Assembly: GCF_039543525.1 (NCBI RefSeq)
Contig: NZ_BAABJX010000001.1
Coordinates: forward strand, 1-64,000
DNA: 64,000 nucleotides
DNA from: Algivirga pacifica
GTDB lineage: Bacteria; Bacteroidota; Bacteroidia; Cytophagales; Flammeovirgaceae
Reading direction: 5' to 3'
A model generated the notes under the pieces. That model searched no databases, was not told the DNA's origin, and was given only the letters and a program-made list of their open reading frames with translations. Positions within the stretch are counted from its first letter, which is position 1; each line of letters opens with the position of its first letter. The position numbers and the translations under genes are program-made. This document shows, piece by piece, positions 27,474-35,798 of this stretch.

Positions 27474-28604
27474 CTATAATAAAAATAAATTCTCCGATAC
27501 CATATCAGCCATCAGTTTTCCATTTTCTGTCAACTGCAATAAACTCCCCTTCCATCGAATCCATCCTTTTTGTTCCATATCTTTTAGGACCGCTTGAAAT
27601 TGCTTAGGAATGTCTACTTGGTAAGTATTCTTTATATATGCCATATCACTACCCCACATGGTTCTCAAGGTCGTCAGAAGGTACTCATTGACCTGATCCT
27701 TCACTGTCAACTGCTCCCGCTCTGCAGGAATGATTCCTTGATGGATTTGTTGGGTATACTTTGAATTGTTGGCAATGTTATACTGCCTACTTTGTCCATT
27801 ATAAGAATGTGCTGCAGGTCCAATTCCAAGATATTTTTTCTGCTGCCAATAAGCGGTATTGTGCTTCGAATACATCCCTGGTTGAGCAAAATTAGAGATC
27901 TCGTAATGCTCATACCCATTTTCTTTCATTACCTCTAGTAAACGTTCAAACTGCGTAGCTGAAAACTCATCTTCGGCAGGCTTGAAACGACCTTTCTTAG
28001 TCCAGTTTCCTAATACTGTTTTCTCCTCAATGGTAAGACAATAGGATGATATATGAGGAACTTTCAAAGCCATTGCCTTTTGAAGGTCCTCCTCCCAATA
28101 CTGATGAGTATCTGCTGGAATTCCATAAATCAGGTCAATAGAAATATTTTCAATTCCGGCATCCTGTGCTAGCTTCACACAAGTATCCGCCTCTTGGGCG
28201 TTGTGTGCCCGATGCATCATTTTCAGGAATGGATCATGAAAGGACTGTATCCCAATACTCAATCTATTGATACCAACCTCTGCTAAATCCTGAAGTTTTG
28301 AGGCATTTAGATCATCCGGATTAGCCTCCAAAGTAATTTCTTCTAGCATAGAGCAATCATAGTATTGCTCCACTGCTTCCATAATCTGCTGTAATTCCTC
28401 CTTACTTAGCAAAGAAGGAGTCCCTCCCCCAAAGTAAAGGGTCTTCAATTGAGAAGGATTACCTAAATAATACTGCTGCATCTCCAACTCCTTTACAATT
28501 GCTTGCACAAGGTCTGTCTTCAACTTCAGGTTAGTACTAAAATGGAAGTCACAGTAATAACACGCCTGCTTACAGAAAGGAATATGTATATAAATTCCGG
28601 ACAT
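27474..28604 (-). CDS. hemW: Radical SAM protein HemW
   Basis: 376 residues. The radical-SAM cluster motif is CKQACYYC (Cys11, Cys15, Cys18) within IHIPFCKQACYYCDFHF; the HemW/HemN family segments LYFGGGTPSLL and INRLSIGIQSFHD and a C-terminal HTH-like region follow. The Cys spacing and absence of the HemN N-terminal extension favour HemW, a heme chaperone, over true coproporphyrinogen dehydrogenase. The start lies 45 bp from the divergent TakP-like gene. Confidence 0.92.
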   Translation of the reverse strand: MSGIYIHIPFCKQACYYCDFHFSTNLKLKTDLVQAIVKELEMQQYYLGNPSQLKTLYFGGGTPSLLSKEELQQIMEAVEQYYDCSMLEEITLEANPDDLNASKLQDLAEVGINRLSIGIQSFHDPFLKMMHRAHNAQEADTCVKLAQDAGIENISIDLIYGIPADTHQYWEEDLQKAMALKVPHISSYCLTIEEKTVLGNWTKKGRFKPAEDEFSATQFERLLEVMKENGYEHYEISNFAQPGMYSKHNTAYWQQKKYLGIGPAAHSYNGQSRQYNIANNSKYTQQIHQGIIPAEREQLTVKDQVNEYLLTTLRTMWGSDMAYIKNTYQVDIPKQFQAVLKDMEQKGWIRWKGSLLQLTENGKLMADMVSENLFLL

Positions 28605-28649
28605 ATAGATATTTTAATTATTTTTAGAGGGAGTAGGATTTTTAAGCTT

Positions 28650-29768
28650 ATGACAAAGTTAAAGAGAAGAAACTTCATAAAAAAAGCAACCTCTGCTGCG
28701 GGGTTACTTGCTACGACAGGACTAACTGCTGCCTGCACCCAAAACACTTCAGAAAAAAGTACGCCTCATCTACAGACTTCCTCCAAAACCTATAAATGGA
28801 GATGTGTTACGATATGGCCACCCAATTTTCCTGTGCTTGGTACAGCCGTCAACGAGATGGCTAAAGAATTAGAAAAGTTATCTGGAGGACGATTACAGAT
28901 ACAGGTATTTGGTGCCGGAGAACTGGTCCCTGCCATGGAGGTATTTGATGCCGTACAGCTAGGTGCTGTACAAATGGGCCACTGCGCAGCCTATTATTGG
29001 TCAGGAAAAATGCCCTCTTCTGTATTTTTCACTTCTATTCCTTTTGGAATGTTAGCGGATCAGATGAATGCCTGGTTACTTCATGGAGGTGGTTGGGACC
29101 TTTGGAGAGAGCTTTATGAACCGCTAGGCCTTGTTCCTTTTCCTTGTGGAAATACAGGCGTGCAAATGGGCGGCTGGTTCAACAAAAAAATAGATACAGT
29201 TGACGACCTTAGAGGGCTAAAAATGCGTATTCCTGCATTGGGTGGAAAAGTCTTTGCCAAAGCGGGAGGAGCTGCCGTTCAACTAGCTGGAGGAGAAATC
29301 TATACTAGCTTAGAAAGAGGAGTGATTGATGCTACCGAATGGATTGGTCCTTATCACGATTATCTGATGGGATTCCATAAGATTGCCCAATACTACTATT
29401 ACCCAGGGTGGCATGAACCAGGCTCTGTACTAGAGCTCATCTGCAATAAAAAAGCACTGGAAGAACTTCCCGCTGAACTACAGGAAATGGTAAAAAGTAC
29501 TGCCTTGAAATACAATACATTGATTCATGCAGAATTTGAAGCCAAAAATAATGAATACCTTAAGAAGATTAAGGCCGAAAGTGACGCCAAGGTATTGCCA
29601 TTCCCGGAAGAGGTATTGGCTCACTTAAAGCAATATGCTGAAGAGGAGTTATCCTTATTAGTGGATAGTGACCCTTTTGCTCAAAAGGTATACGATAACT
29701 TCAGGACATTTAAACAGGAAATCAATGCCTGGGAAGAGATTTCTTCCAATGTTATGAGGAAGTGGTAA
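28650..29768 (+). CDS. Orphan TRAP solute-binding protein, TakP-like, Tat-exported lipoprotein
   Basis: 372 residues from ATG 28650; longer in-frame readings would run back across the hemW start. The twin-arginine signal RRNFIKKATSAAG leads to lipobox LTAAC. The mature sequence matches the DctP/TakP family: VFGAGELVPAMEVFDAVQ, GNTGVQMGGWFNKKI, DLRGLKMRIPALGGKVF (binding-site Arg), ATEWIGPY and YYYPGWHEPG. TakP binds alpha-keto acids with Na+. No DctQ/DctM membrane subunits lie in the window, so it is an orphan here. A folded, cofactor-like or metal-bound ligand state could explain Tat export. Confidence 0.88.
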   Translation: MTKLKRRNFIKKATSAAGLLATTGLTAACTQNTSEKSTPHLQTSSKTYKWRCVTIWPPNFPVLGTAVNEMAKELEKLSGGRLQIQVFGAGELVPAMEVFDAVQLGAVQMGHCAAYYWSGKMPSSVFFTSIPFGMLADQMNAWLLHGGGWDLWRELYEPLGLVPFPCGNTGVQMGGWFNKKIDTVDDLRGLKMRIPALGGKVFAKAGGAAVQLAGGEIYTSLERGVIDATEWIGPYHDYLMGFHKIAQYYYYPGWHEPGSVLELICNKKALEELPAELQEMVKSTALKYNTLIHAEFEAKNNEYLKKIKAESDAKVLPFPEEVLAHLKQYAEEELSLLVDSDPFAQKVYDNFRTFKQEINAWEEISSNVMRKW

Positions 29769-29815
29769 TTTCTAATATAAGTACACTGTTCAAAGTACTT
29801 GTTGATAATGTTTAA

Positions 29816-29975
29816 GAGCTTGTTTGGAACCACATCTTTTGGAATAAAATTCCTCTAATTTTGACTGATAAAACCCTGATTATCCCCAAATAGAACCACT
29901 ATTAGGCTCAAATCAGGACTTTATCAGTCAATTTATAGAAGTTTTATTCTCAAAATATGGATTCCAAACAAGCTC
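29816..29975. repeat. 160-bp near-perfect palindrome, MITE-like
   Basis: The outer arms GAGCTTGTTTGGAA (29816-29829) and TTCCAAACAAGCTC (29962-29975) are perfect complements; pairing continues through CCACATCTTTTGGAATAAAA and TTGACTGATAAA with few mismatches to a loop of about 30 nt. It is non-coding, and a further weaker inverted repeat (GTTCGTAATGTTTAGTTG ... GACTAAACATTATAAACG) follows to about 30058. Together they account for the 359-bp gap after the TakP-like gene. Confidence 0.85.
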
Positions 29976-30127
29976 TAATTGAGCTCCGCTCGTTCGTAAT
30001 GTTTAGTTGTAATATTTCCATATACCTTATTAAGATATGACTAAACATTATAAACGACAAAGCAATTACGACACAACACTATCAACAAGTTTACTTTGGC
30101 ATTATGTAACGAGTGTCAAATATTAAT

Positions 30128-30712
30128 CTAGGGGCGTAATGCCTTCATACAAAGGTTTGTCACCTTGCGGGCATCCTCCTCGGTTAACTTCTCTTCTGAA
30201 AAAATCTTCTTCACCCTAGAAGAAGCATATTCAATACTGATTGCAGGGAATACTGACGTAAATTCCTCCAATGACAAGTTAGGATCTACCTCTCCCGATT
30301 TTTGTCCTCTTTCCAGTAGCTTATCGAAAGACTCAGGAATACGCAAGCGCATATCCTTTGACATCAAGAACGTATAGTCATTCATCAGCATGTTGATAAA
30401 CATCGCTTTAGAAGGATTCTCGTTGGTCATCTCATAAATAGCCTTATTAAACTCAAAGATGATAGTATCAAAAGAGTTATTACTCTCCATGATTTCATAC
30501 ACCATTTGTCGGAACTGATCGATATGTGAGCCATATAGGAACTGTACTAAGGCTTTCTTGCTTGGGAAGTGTCGGTACAAGTAGCCATCCGCCACCTGTG
30601 CTTTCTTGGCAATAGACGAAACGGAAGCACCTCCGTACCCTTTCGTAACTACCATTTCTATTGTTGCTTGCTTAATTCTCTCTAGTTTCGTTTCGTCTAT
30701 GCTTTTGGCCAT
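30128..30712 (-). CDS. TetR/AcrR-family transcriptional regulator
   Basis: 194 residues from the preferred start MAKSIDETK. An N-terminal HTH (about 15-60) contains IVTKGYGGASVSSIAKKAQV and DGYLYRHFPSKKALV, typical of TetR; the rest is an all-helical ligand-binding and dimer domain. A palindrome GTTTGAA-N6-TTCAAAC lies 31 bp upstream of the start and is a good autoregulatory operator candidate. The regulated genes and ligand are unknown; the nearest genes are TakP-like and enolase. Confidence 0.92.
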   Translation of the reverse strand: MAKSIDETKLERIKQATIEMVVTKGYGGASVSSIAKKAQVADGYLYRHFPSKKALVQFLYGSHIDQFRQMVYEIMESNNSFDTIIFEFNKAIYEMTNENPSKAMFINMLMNDYTFLMSKDMRLRIPESFDKLLERGQKSGEVDPNLSLEEFTSVFPAISIEYASSRVKKIFSEEKLTEEDARKVTNLCMKALRP

Positions 30713-30742
30713 ATCAAAAAATTTGAGTTGATGAAGATATTG

Positions 30743-30762
30743 GTTTGAATATATTTTCAAAC
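30743..30762 (-). promoter_or_regulatory. Palindromic operator candidate for the TetR regulator
   Basis: Perfect inverted repeat GTTTGAA (30743-30749), 6-bp spacer, TTCAAAC (30756-30762), in the leader of the tetR-like gene. The size and symmetry suit a TetR dimer. That it is used by this protein is inference. Confidence 0.55.
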
Positions 30763-30804
30763 AAATTGATCCGGTAAAGCTATAAAAATTAGGCTTTAAA
30801 GAAA

Positions 30805-30848
30805 AGAAAAAAGCCTTGCAAGGAGGTTATCCCTGAAGGCTTTTTTCT
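30805..30848 (-). terminator. Intrinsic terminator after enolase
   Basis: On the minus strand AAGCCTT, an 18-nt loop and AAGGCTT followed by TTTTTTC, about 30 nt after the eno stop. A-rich bases on the other side may let it work in both directions. Confidence 0.82.
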
Positions 30849-30874
30849 GTAATTCAGTATTATAATGCTAAATA

Positions 30875-32179
30875 TTACTTAGCAAAATCGAATTTCTGCT
30901 TGAAAGCACCCAATCCTAGGTATTGAGCAACTTCTCCTAGGCTCTCCTCGATTCTAAGCAACTGATTGTATTTCGCCATACGGTCAGATCTTGATGCAGA
31001 ACCTGTCTTGATTTGTCCACAGTTCAACGCTACTGCCAAGTCAGCAATAGTAGTATCTTCTGTTTCTCCTGAACGGTGAGACATTACAGAAGTATATCCT
31101 GCTCTGTGTGCCATTTCAACTGCAGCGATCGTTTCTGTCAACGTACCGATTTGGTTTACTTTGATCAAGATAGAGTTTGCAACACCTTGGTCGATACCGT
31201 CGCTCAAACGCTTCACGTTTGTTACGAACAAGTCATCACCTACCAACTGACACTTGTCTCCTACCAGGTCAGTAAGGATTTTCCATCCTTCCCAGTCGTT
31301 CTCATCCATACCATCCTCGATTGAAGTGATAGGATATTTTCCTACTAGCTCCGCAAGGAACTCTGCTTGCTCCTTAGGAGATTTCACGCCACCTTTTGTG
31401 TCGTTGAATTTAGTGTAGTCATACTTTCCATCCACGTAGAACTCAGCTGAAGCACAGTCCAAAGCCAAAGTGATATCTTTTCCTGGCTCATATCCTGCGT
31501 TCTTGATCGCCAACAATACGCTATCCAATGCATCCTCAGTAGAATCAAATGCTGGTGCAAAACCACCCTCATCACCTACTGCAGTACTCAAGTTACGGTC
31601 ATGGATAACTTTCTTCAAGTGGTGGAATACCTCAGCACCCATACGGATTGCTGTCGTGAAGTCTGTTGCGCTGATAGGCTGAATCATGAACTCCTGGAAT
31701 GCGATAGGCGCATCCGAGTGAGAACCACCGTTGATGATGTTCATCATAGGTACTGGCAATGTGTTTGCAGAAACACCCCCTACGTATCTGTACAATGGAA
31801 GACCCAACTCAGCTGCTGCTGCTTGAGCTACTGCCAAAGAAACACCTAGGATTGCGTTAGCACCCAACTTAGACTTGTTCTCTGTTCCGTCAAGCTCAAT
31901 CATGATCTTGTCGATCAAGTTTTGCTCGAATACAGAAAAACCGATCAATTCTTCAGCGATGATGTTGTTTACATTGTCAACCGCTTTGGTTACACCTTTA
32001 CCCAAGTATGCATCCCCACCGTCTCTTAGCTCTACTGCTTCGTGTTCACCAGTAGATGCTCCAGAAGGAACTGCTGCACGGCCAATCTTACCGCCTTCAG
32101 TCCATACTTCTACTTCTACAGTTGGGTTACCTCTTGAATCAAGGATTTGTCTTGCGTGGATGTTTTGAATAAAACTCAT
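30875..32179 (-). CDS. eno: Enolase
   Basis: 434 residues, full length. Signature and active-site segments: ARQILDSRGNPTVEVEV, PSGASTGEHEAVELRDG, TAVGDEGGFAP, ITSIEDGMDENDWEGW, LVGDDLFVTN and SHRSGETEDTTIADL with the catalytic Lys in NSILIKVNQIGT. It converts 2-phosphoglycerate to phosphoenolpyruvate in glycolysis, in the cytoplasm. Monocistronic with its own terminator. Confidence 0.98.
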   Translation of the reverse strand: MSFIQNIHARQILDSRGNPTVEVEVWTEGGKIGRAAVPSGASTGEHEAVELRDGGDAYLGKGVTKAVDNVNNIIAEELIGFSVFEQNLIDKIMIELDGTENKSKLGANAILGVSLAVAQAAAAELGLPLYRYVGGVSANTLPVPMMNIINGGSHSDAPIAFQEFMIQPISATDFTTAIRMGAEVFHHLKKVIHDRNLSTAVGDEGGFAPAFDSTEDALDSVLLAIKNAGYEPGKDITLALDCASAEFYVDGKYDYTKFNDTKGGVKSPKEQAEFLAELVGKYPITSIEDGMDENDWEGWKILTDLVGDKCQLVGDDLFVTNVKRLSDGIDQGVANSILIKVNQIGTLTETIAAVEMAHRAGYTSVMSHRSGETEDTTIADLAVALNCGQIKTGSASRSDRMAKYNQLLRIEESLGEVAQYLGLGAFKQKFDFAK

Positions 32180-32397
32180 TATTTATATAAAATTATTTGG
32201 TTTGAAACGAACTTTGCGACAATATAAACCCCATTACAGCACAAAAAACATGATAAATGTCAATTTTAAAGTTAACATTTCGCACAGAATAAGCTTTTTA
32301 TTGACATCTTCCCCCAAAGGGCTCCTGATAATCAAAGAAGTATATAAATGTAACTCCTACACTAATCAGGAAAATATTTTTTAGGGATAAAAAAGAG

Positions 32398-32422
32398 CTG
32401 TTGACTCCTCAGAATCAACAGC
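32398..32422 (-). terminator. Intrinsic terminator of the rluD-like gene
   Basis: GCTGTTGA and its complement flank a short loop; on the minus strand the stem is followed by CTCTTTTTT. It lies about 17 nt after the stop. Confidence 0.88.
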
Positions 32423-32438
32423 CTATCCTTAGTTCTTA

Positions 32439-33650
32439 CTATACATATTTCACGTACTTCTCCCACTTCTCGATCACCTTTACCATATCCTCCGGTAAGT
32501 CGGAATCAAACTGCATCCACTCCCCGGTTGTAGGGTGCTCAAACCCTAATGACTTGGCATGTAATCCTTGTCTTGGCAACAGCAATAAACAGTTCTCTAC
32601 AAACTGCTTATACTTGGACGTACGAGTCCCTTTTAAGATCTTATTTCCACCATACATCACATCTCCAAACAGTGGGTGCCCCAAGTGTTTCATATGCACC
32701 CTGATCTGGTGTGTTCTTCCTGTTTCCAGGTTACACTGCACCAAAGAGACATATCGCATACGTTTCAGCACCTTGTAATGTGTGATCGCTCTCTTCCCAT
32801 AATCTTCGTTAGGGTAAACGACACTGACCCTGCGATCATTCTGGCTTCTACCGATATAGTTATCAATCGTTCCTTGATCTTCTTCCGGCTCTCCCCATAC
32901 CAACGCATAATAGGTACGCTCAATAGTATGGTGGAAGAACTGCTTAGCCAAATGGTTCATGGCTTGCTCCGTCTTTACAGTCACCAACAGTCCAGAGGTA
33001 TCCTTATCAATACGGTGTACCAATCCCGGCTTGTCTTCTGCATTAAAAGCGGTAGGCAAGTGCTTCACATGGTGCATCAATGCATTTACTAAAGTACCAC
33101 TCCAGTTATTATGTCCCGGATGCACCACCATTCCAGCTTCCTTATTCACAATAATGATTTGATCATCTTCATGAACAATACGAATAGGTATATCCTGAGG
33201 AACAATTTCTGTTACTCCTTTCTCTGGTGGCATAATCACCATGACTACATCACCACCCTTTACCTTATAGTTTGTTTTTACAGGAAGGCCATTAACAATA
33301 ACATCTCCATTTCGAATGCCACTCTGAATTCGACTTCTGGAAAGGTTTGGAATCTTAAGGGACAAATACTTATCAATACGCAGCATAGACTGTCCCATGT
33401 CTACCTCCAAACGCATTTCATCGAATTTCTTATCCTCCTTTTTGGGGTGCAACGCCTCCTCTTGCTCATCGACCAGCTTTTCCCCCTCTGTGTCCATCTC
33501 TTCCTCCAGATAAAAGTCAAGTTCCTTGCCCTCCCCTTCTTCTTTGGCGACCAAAGGCGTCTCCTCTTTCTGGTCTTGTACTGGTGTGTTATAATCCTGA
33601 GTGTTACCCTCTTGGGATAGCTCCTCTTGCTCTTTATTTTTATCTGACAT
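32439..33650 (-). CDS. rluD: RluD-type 23S rRNA pseudouridine synthase with long acidic N-terminus
   Basis: 403 residues from MSDKNKEQ. After about 75 very acidic residues comes an S4 domain (MLRIDKYLSLKIPNLSRSRI) and the RluA-type catalytic domain with the active-site Asp in HRIDKDTSGLLV, plus RTHQIRVHMKHLGHPLFGD. It likely isomerises uridines of helix 69 of 23S rRNA. The acidic extension, rich in Glu/Asp/Lys, is absent from E. coli RluD and has no recognisable fold. Alternative in-frame starts upstream (up to 33716) would lengthen it further. Confidence 0.92.
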   Translation of the reverse strand: MSDKNKEQEELSQEGNTQDYNTPVQDQKEETPLVAKEEGEGKELDFYLEEEMDTEGEKLVDEQEEALHPKKEDKKFDEMRLEVDMGQSMLRIDKYLSLKIPNLSRSRIQSGIRNGDVIVNGLPVKTNYKVKGGDVVMVIMPPEKGVTEIVPQDIPIRIVHEDDQIIIVNKEAGMVVHPGHNNWSGTLVNALMHHVKHLPTAFNAEDKPGLVHRIDKDTSGLLVTVKTEQAMNHLAKQFFHHTIERTYYALVWGEPEEDQGTIDNYIGRSQNDRRVSVVYPNEDYGKRAITHYKVLKRMRYVSLVQCNLETGRTHQIRVHMKHLGHPLFGDVMYGGNKILKGTRTSKYKQFVENCLLLLPRQGLHAKSLGFEHPTTGEWMQFDSDLPEDMVKVIEKWEKYVKYV

Positions 33651-33801
33651 CCCTTTTTGCATATGGTTTTGAGTATAAGTCTCCAACATAATTATGTGGA
33701 GTATCGGTACGTACACTTGTTTGCAAAATAACGTACCTGCAAAGATAATGAATCTTATTAAGTTAGTCTAAATATGACTGCGCCATATAGGTATAAAAAA
33801 A

Positions 33802-33836
33802 ACCTCCCAATGAAGGTTCATTGAGAGGTCTATTTT
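33802..33836. terminator. Bidirectional terminator between TPR gene and rluD
   Basis: ACCTCCCAATGAA - GG - TTCATTGAGAGGT (one mismatch) is flanked by A-run on the left and T-run on the right, so it has a U-tract on either strand. It probably ends the TPR transcript on the minus strand. Confidence 0.85.
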
Positions 33837-33837
33837 T

Positions 33838-33966
33838 TGTTCATAATGTTTAATTGAGCTTCGCTCGTTCATAGTGTTTAGTTGAGACAATTAAAATCCA
33901 TTTCATGGATTTTTGAAACACAACAACTAAACATCATGAACGAGCGAAGCTCAATTAAACATCATG
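33838..33966. repeat. Cassette inverted repeat, TGTTTAATTGAG word
   Basis: Left arm: GTTCATAATGTTTAATTGAG, the mini-hairpin GAGCTTCGCTC and TTCATAGTGTTTAGTTG. Right arm: CAACTAAACATCATGAACGA, GAGCGAAGCTC and AATTAAACATCATGAAC. It lies next to the stop codon of the TPR gene. This is a variant of the GTTGAAT elements with a different spacer word. Confidence 0.88.
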
Positions 33967-33975
33967 AACAATCAG

Positions 33976-34755
33976 TTATTTTTCAATCTTATCTTCTTCC
34001 TTCAATTGAAAGCCATTTTTGACAAACCCCACAAACTCACTCCACAGCTCTTTTTGAGAAAACACTCCCTTGATAATTTGCCAGTAATGCTTGGGGCGAA
34101 TCGCCACAGCTTCCGTCTTAATGGTATGGGCAACCGTTTGGTCTGCTGCTGGGGTAGAAGCAGCCTCTGCCTCAGCTTGCTCCTTCTTCCATTCCTTGAT
34201 CAACTCATCCATATCCGGACGTTCAAACTCCTGATCCTTATGCTGAATGCCGGCTAAATCATCTGCTTTCTGGAAACGTTTCTTAGCGGCTTCAATCTTC
34301 CCTGCCTGTTCTTCCAACAAGCCTAGGTTATTGTGTGCGATGGCATCCTCTGGATCTAACTTAAGCGCTTGCTCATAATCTGCAACGGCTCCTTTTACAT
34401 CCTTCATGGCAGCCTTAATAAAGGCTCTACTAGAATATCTGTAAGCATTCTCAGGCTCTAGTTGCTGTGCCTTATCAAAATCCTTGATGGCCGCCTGACT
34501 ATTACCAGACATATGTTGTACAATACCACGATGCGACCAGGCATCCGCATTATCAGGTACTAACTCCAATGCCTTATCGATATCCTGTAATGCTCCCGCA
34601 AGATCCTGTACTTTATATTTAGCCGCTGAGCGGTTATAATATGCTTCAAAATGATGAGGAGAAGCCTCTAGTGACTTATCAAACTCCTTAATGGCCAAGG
34701 TATAGTTCCCTTGTTCTATATATTGTAAAGCTTTCTTGTATGCTGCTTGTTCCAT
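33976..34755 (-). CDS. TPR-repeat protein
   Basis: 259 residues; no signal peptide, so cytoplasmic. Four to five canonical TPRs span about 1-175 (ALQYIEQGNYTLAIKEFDKS, FEAYYNRSAAKYKVQDLAGA, ADAWSHRGIVQHMSGNSQAA, AIAHNNLGLLEEQAGKIEAA), followed by an Ala/Glu-rich linker and a C-terminal helix (IIKGVFSQKELWSEFVGFVK). It is a protein-protein interaction scaffold of unknown partner, located between the TyrA-like gene and rluD on the same strand with repeat elements on both sides. Confidence 0.85.
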   Translation of the reverse strand: MEQAAYKKALQYIEQGNYTLAIKEFDKSLEASPHHFEAYYNRSAAKYKVQDLAGALQDIDKALELVPDNADAWSHRGIVQHMSGNSQAAIKDFDKAQQLEPENAYRYSSRAFIKAAMKDVKGAVADYEQALKLDPEDAIAHNNLGLLEEQAGKIEAAKKRFQKADDLAGIQHKDQEFERPDMDELIKEWKKEQAEAEAASTPAADQTVAHTIKTEAVAIRPKHYWQIIKGVFSQKELWSEFVGFVKNGFQLKEEDKIEK

Positions 34756-34839
34756 AATATATTTTCCTTCCTCTCTTAATTACAAGGTTCGCAATTACTA
34801 TATAATCTGTTTGTTATCAAAAAAGTTTAAGTAAATAAG

Positions 34840-34920
34840 GGAAAAAGTAAAAGGTATAAGGTAAGAGGTATTCCAATACTATTACCTTATACCTCTTACT
34901 TTTTACCTTTTACTTTTTAA
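34840..34920. repeat. Period-7 inverted repeat, GGTAAAA/GGTATAA word
   Basis: Units AAAGTAA, AAGGTAT, AAGGTAA, GAGGTAT run to the centre and CCTTATACCTCTTAC, TTTTTAC, CTTTTAC return. The stop TAA of the TyrA-like gene (minus strand) is the end of an AAATTAA unit directly continuous with the array. Confidence 0.88.
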
Positions 34921-35798
34921 TTTAATTTCTCCAAATACACACCAAGCTGTTCAATCAAATGAGTAGATACCTCTCGGTCTTGCTCATTCTGCTGGAAGTA
35001 CGGTTGCATTTCCTCTATATAATTAACAAAACCTTGTCTATCCCGTGTTTGTATAATATCAAACAAGCGATTCATCTCATCCCTAAAAATTCTTACGACC
35101 TCAAACACATATTCATTATTCATTTGAATATCCGCATACAGCAAAGGGTTCTGAAGTACGTAACGGGTAAAGAAAACGATAAAGATACGGTAAGGAGGCG
35201 AGGCTACTTTTTTGATATCCTCAAAATCTCCCTCAAAACGTGCCAAAGTTCTCGCACTGACAAATACATTAAAGTGATTCAACCCTTGTACAATACCCAT
35301 CATCTTGTCATGCTCTACATAAGGAATCTCATACAACTCTGCGCCATCGGCTTGTAGTAGATCCTTCAATCCCAATAGGGTATTGGCTTCTAGATTTTCC
35401 TGATGATTGAACAATACCACTTGTCCCGTCAGCGAATGTATTCTTGGGCCAAACATAGGGTGTATAGAACAGAATCCTAACTCCACTGCTGGGTATTGTT
35501 GTCTTAACTGCTCGTAATGCTCAATCAAGAATTTTTTCACACTACAAATCTCTATCAATACCTTTCCATGAAGCAAAGGGTAGATTTCTGTTAATACAGG
35601 CACCATAGAGGAAATAGGCACAGCCAACAGAATGATATCCGCATATTCTACCAATTCCTTATTGGAGGCCATCTCGGAATACTCATCCGTAGAAGTAAAC
35701 GTAACCTCTACCTGTCTCGACCGAAAATACGTTACAAACCAGCTTCCCAGTCCCTGGCTTCCTCCTATCACTCCTATTTTCTTGCTCTGTAAGTTCAC
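34917..35798 (-). CDS. tyrA: Prephenate dehydrogenase-like protein (TyrA family)
   Basis: 293 residues. N-terminal Rossmann fold with GVIGGSQGLGSWFVTYF (the loop is GGSQGLG, the T-protein-like form), then VEYADIILLAVPISSM, the FCSIHPMFGP catalytic-His region of prephenate dehydrogenases, and a helical dimer domain. It probably oxidises prephenate to 4-hydroxyphenylpyruvate for tyrosine synthesis. There is no chorismate mutase or ACT domain. No other aromatic gene is adjacent apart from the distant TrpF-like protein. Confidence 0.82.
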   Translation of the reverse strand: MNLQSKKIGVIGGSQGLGSWFVTYFRSRQVEVTFTSTDEYSEMASNKELVEYADIILLAVPISSMVPVLTEIYPLLHGKVLIEICSVKKFLIEHYEQLRQQYPAVELGFCSIHPMFGPRIHSLTGQVVLFNHQENLEANTLLGLKDLLQADGAELYEIPYVEHDKMMGIVQGLNHFNVFVSARTLARFEGDFEDIKKVASPPYRIFIVFFTRYVLQNPLLYADIQMNNEYVFEVVRIFRDEMNRLFDIIQTRDRQGFVNYIEEMQPYFQQNEQDREVSTHLIEQLGVYLEKLN

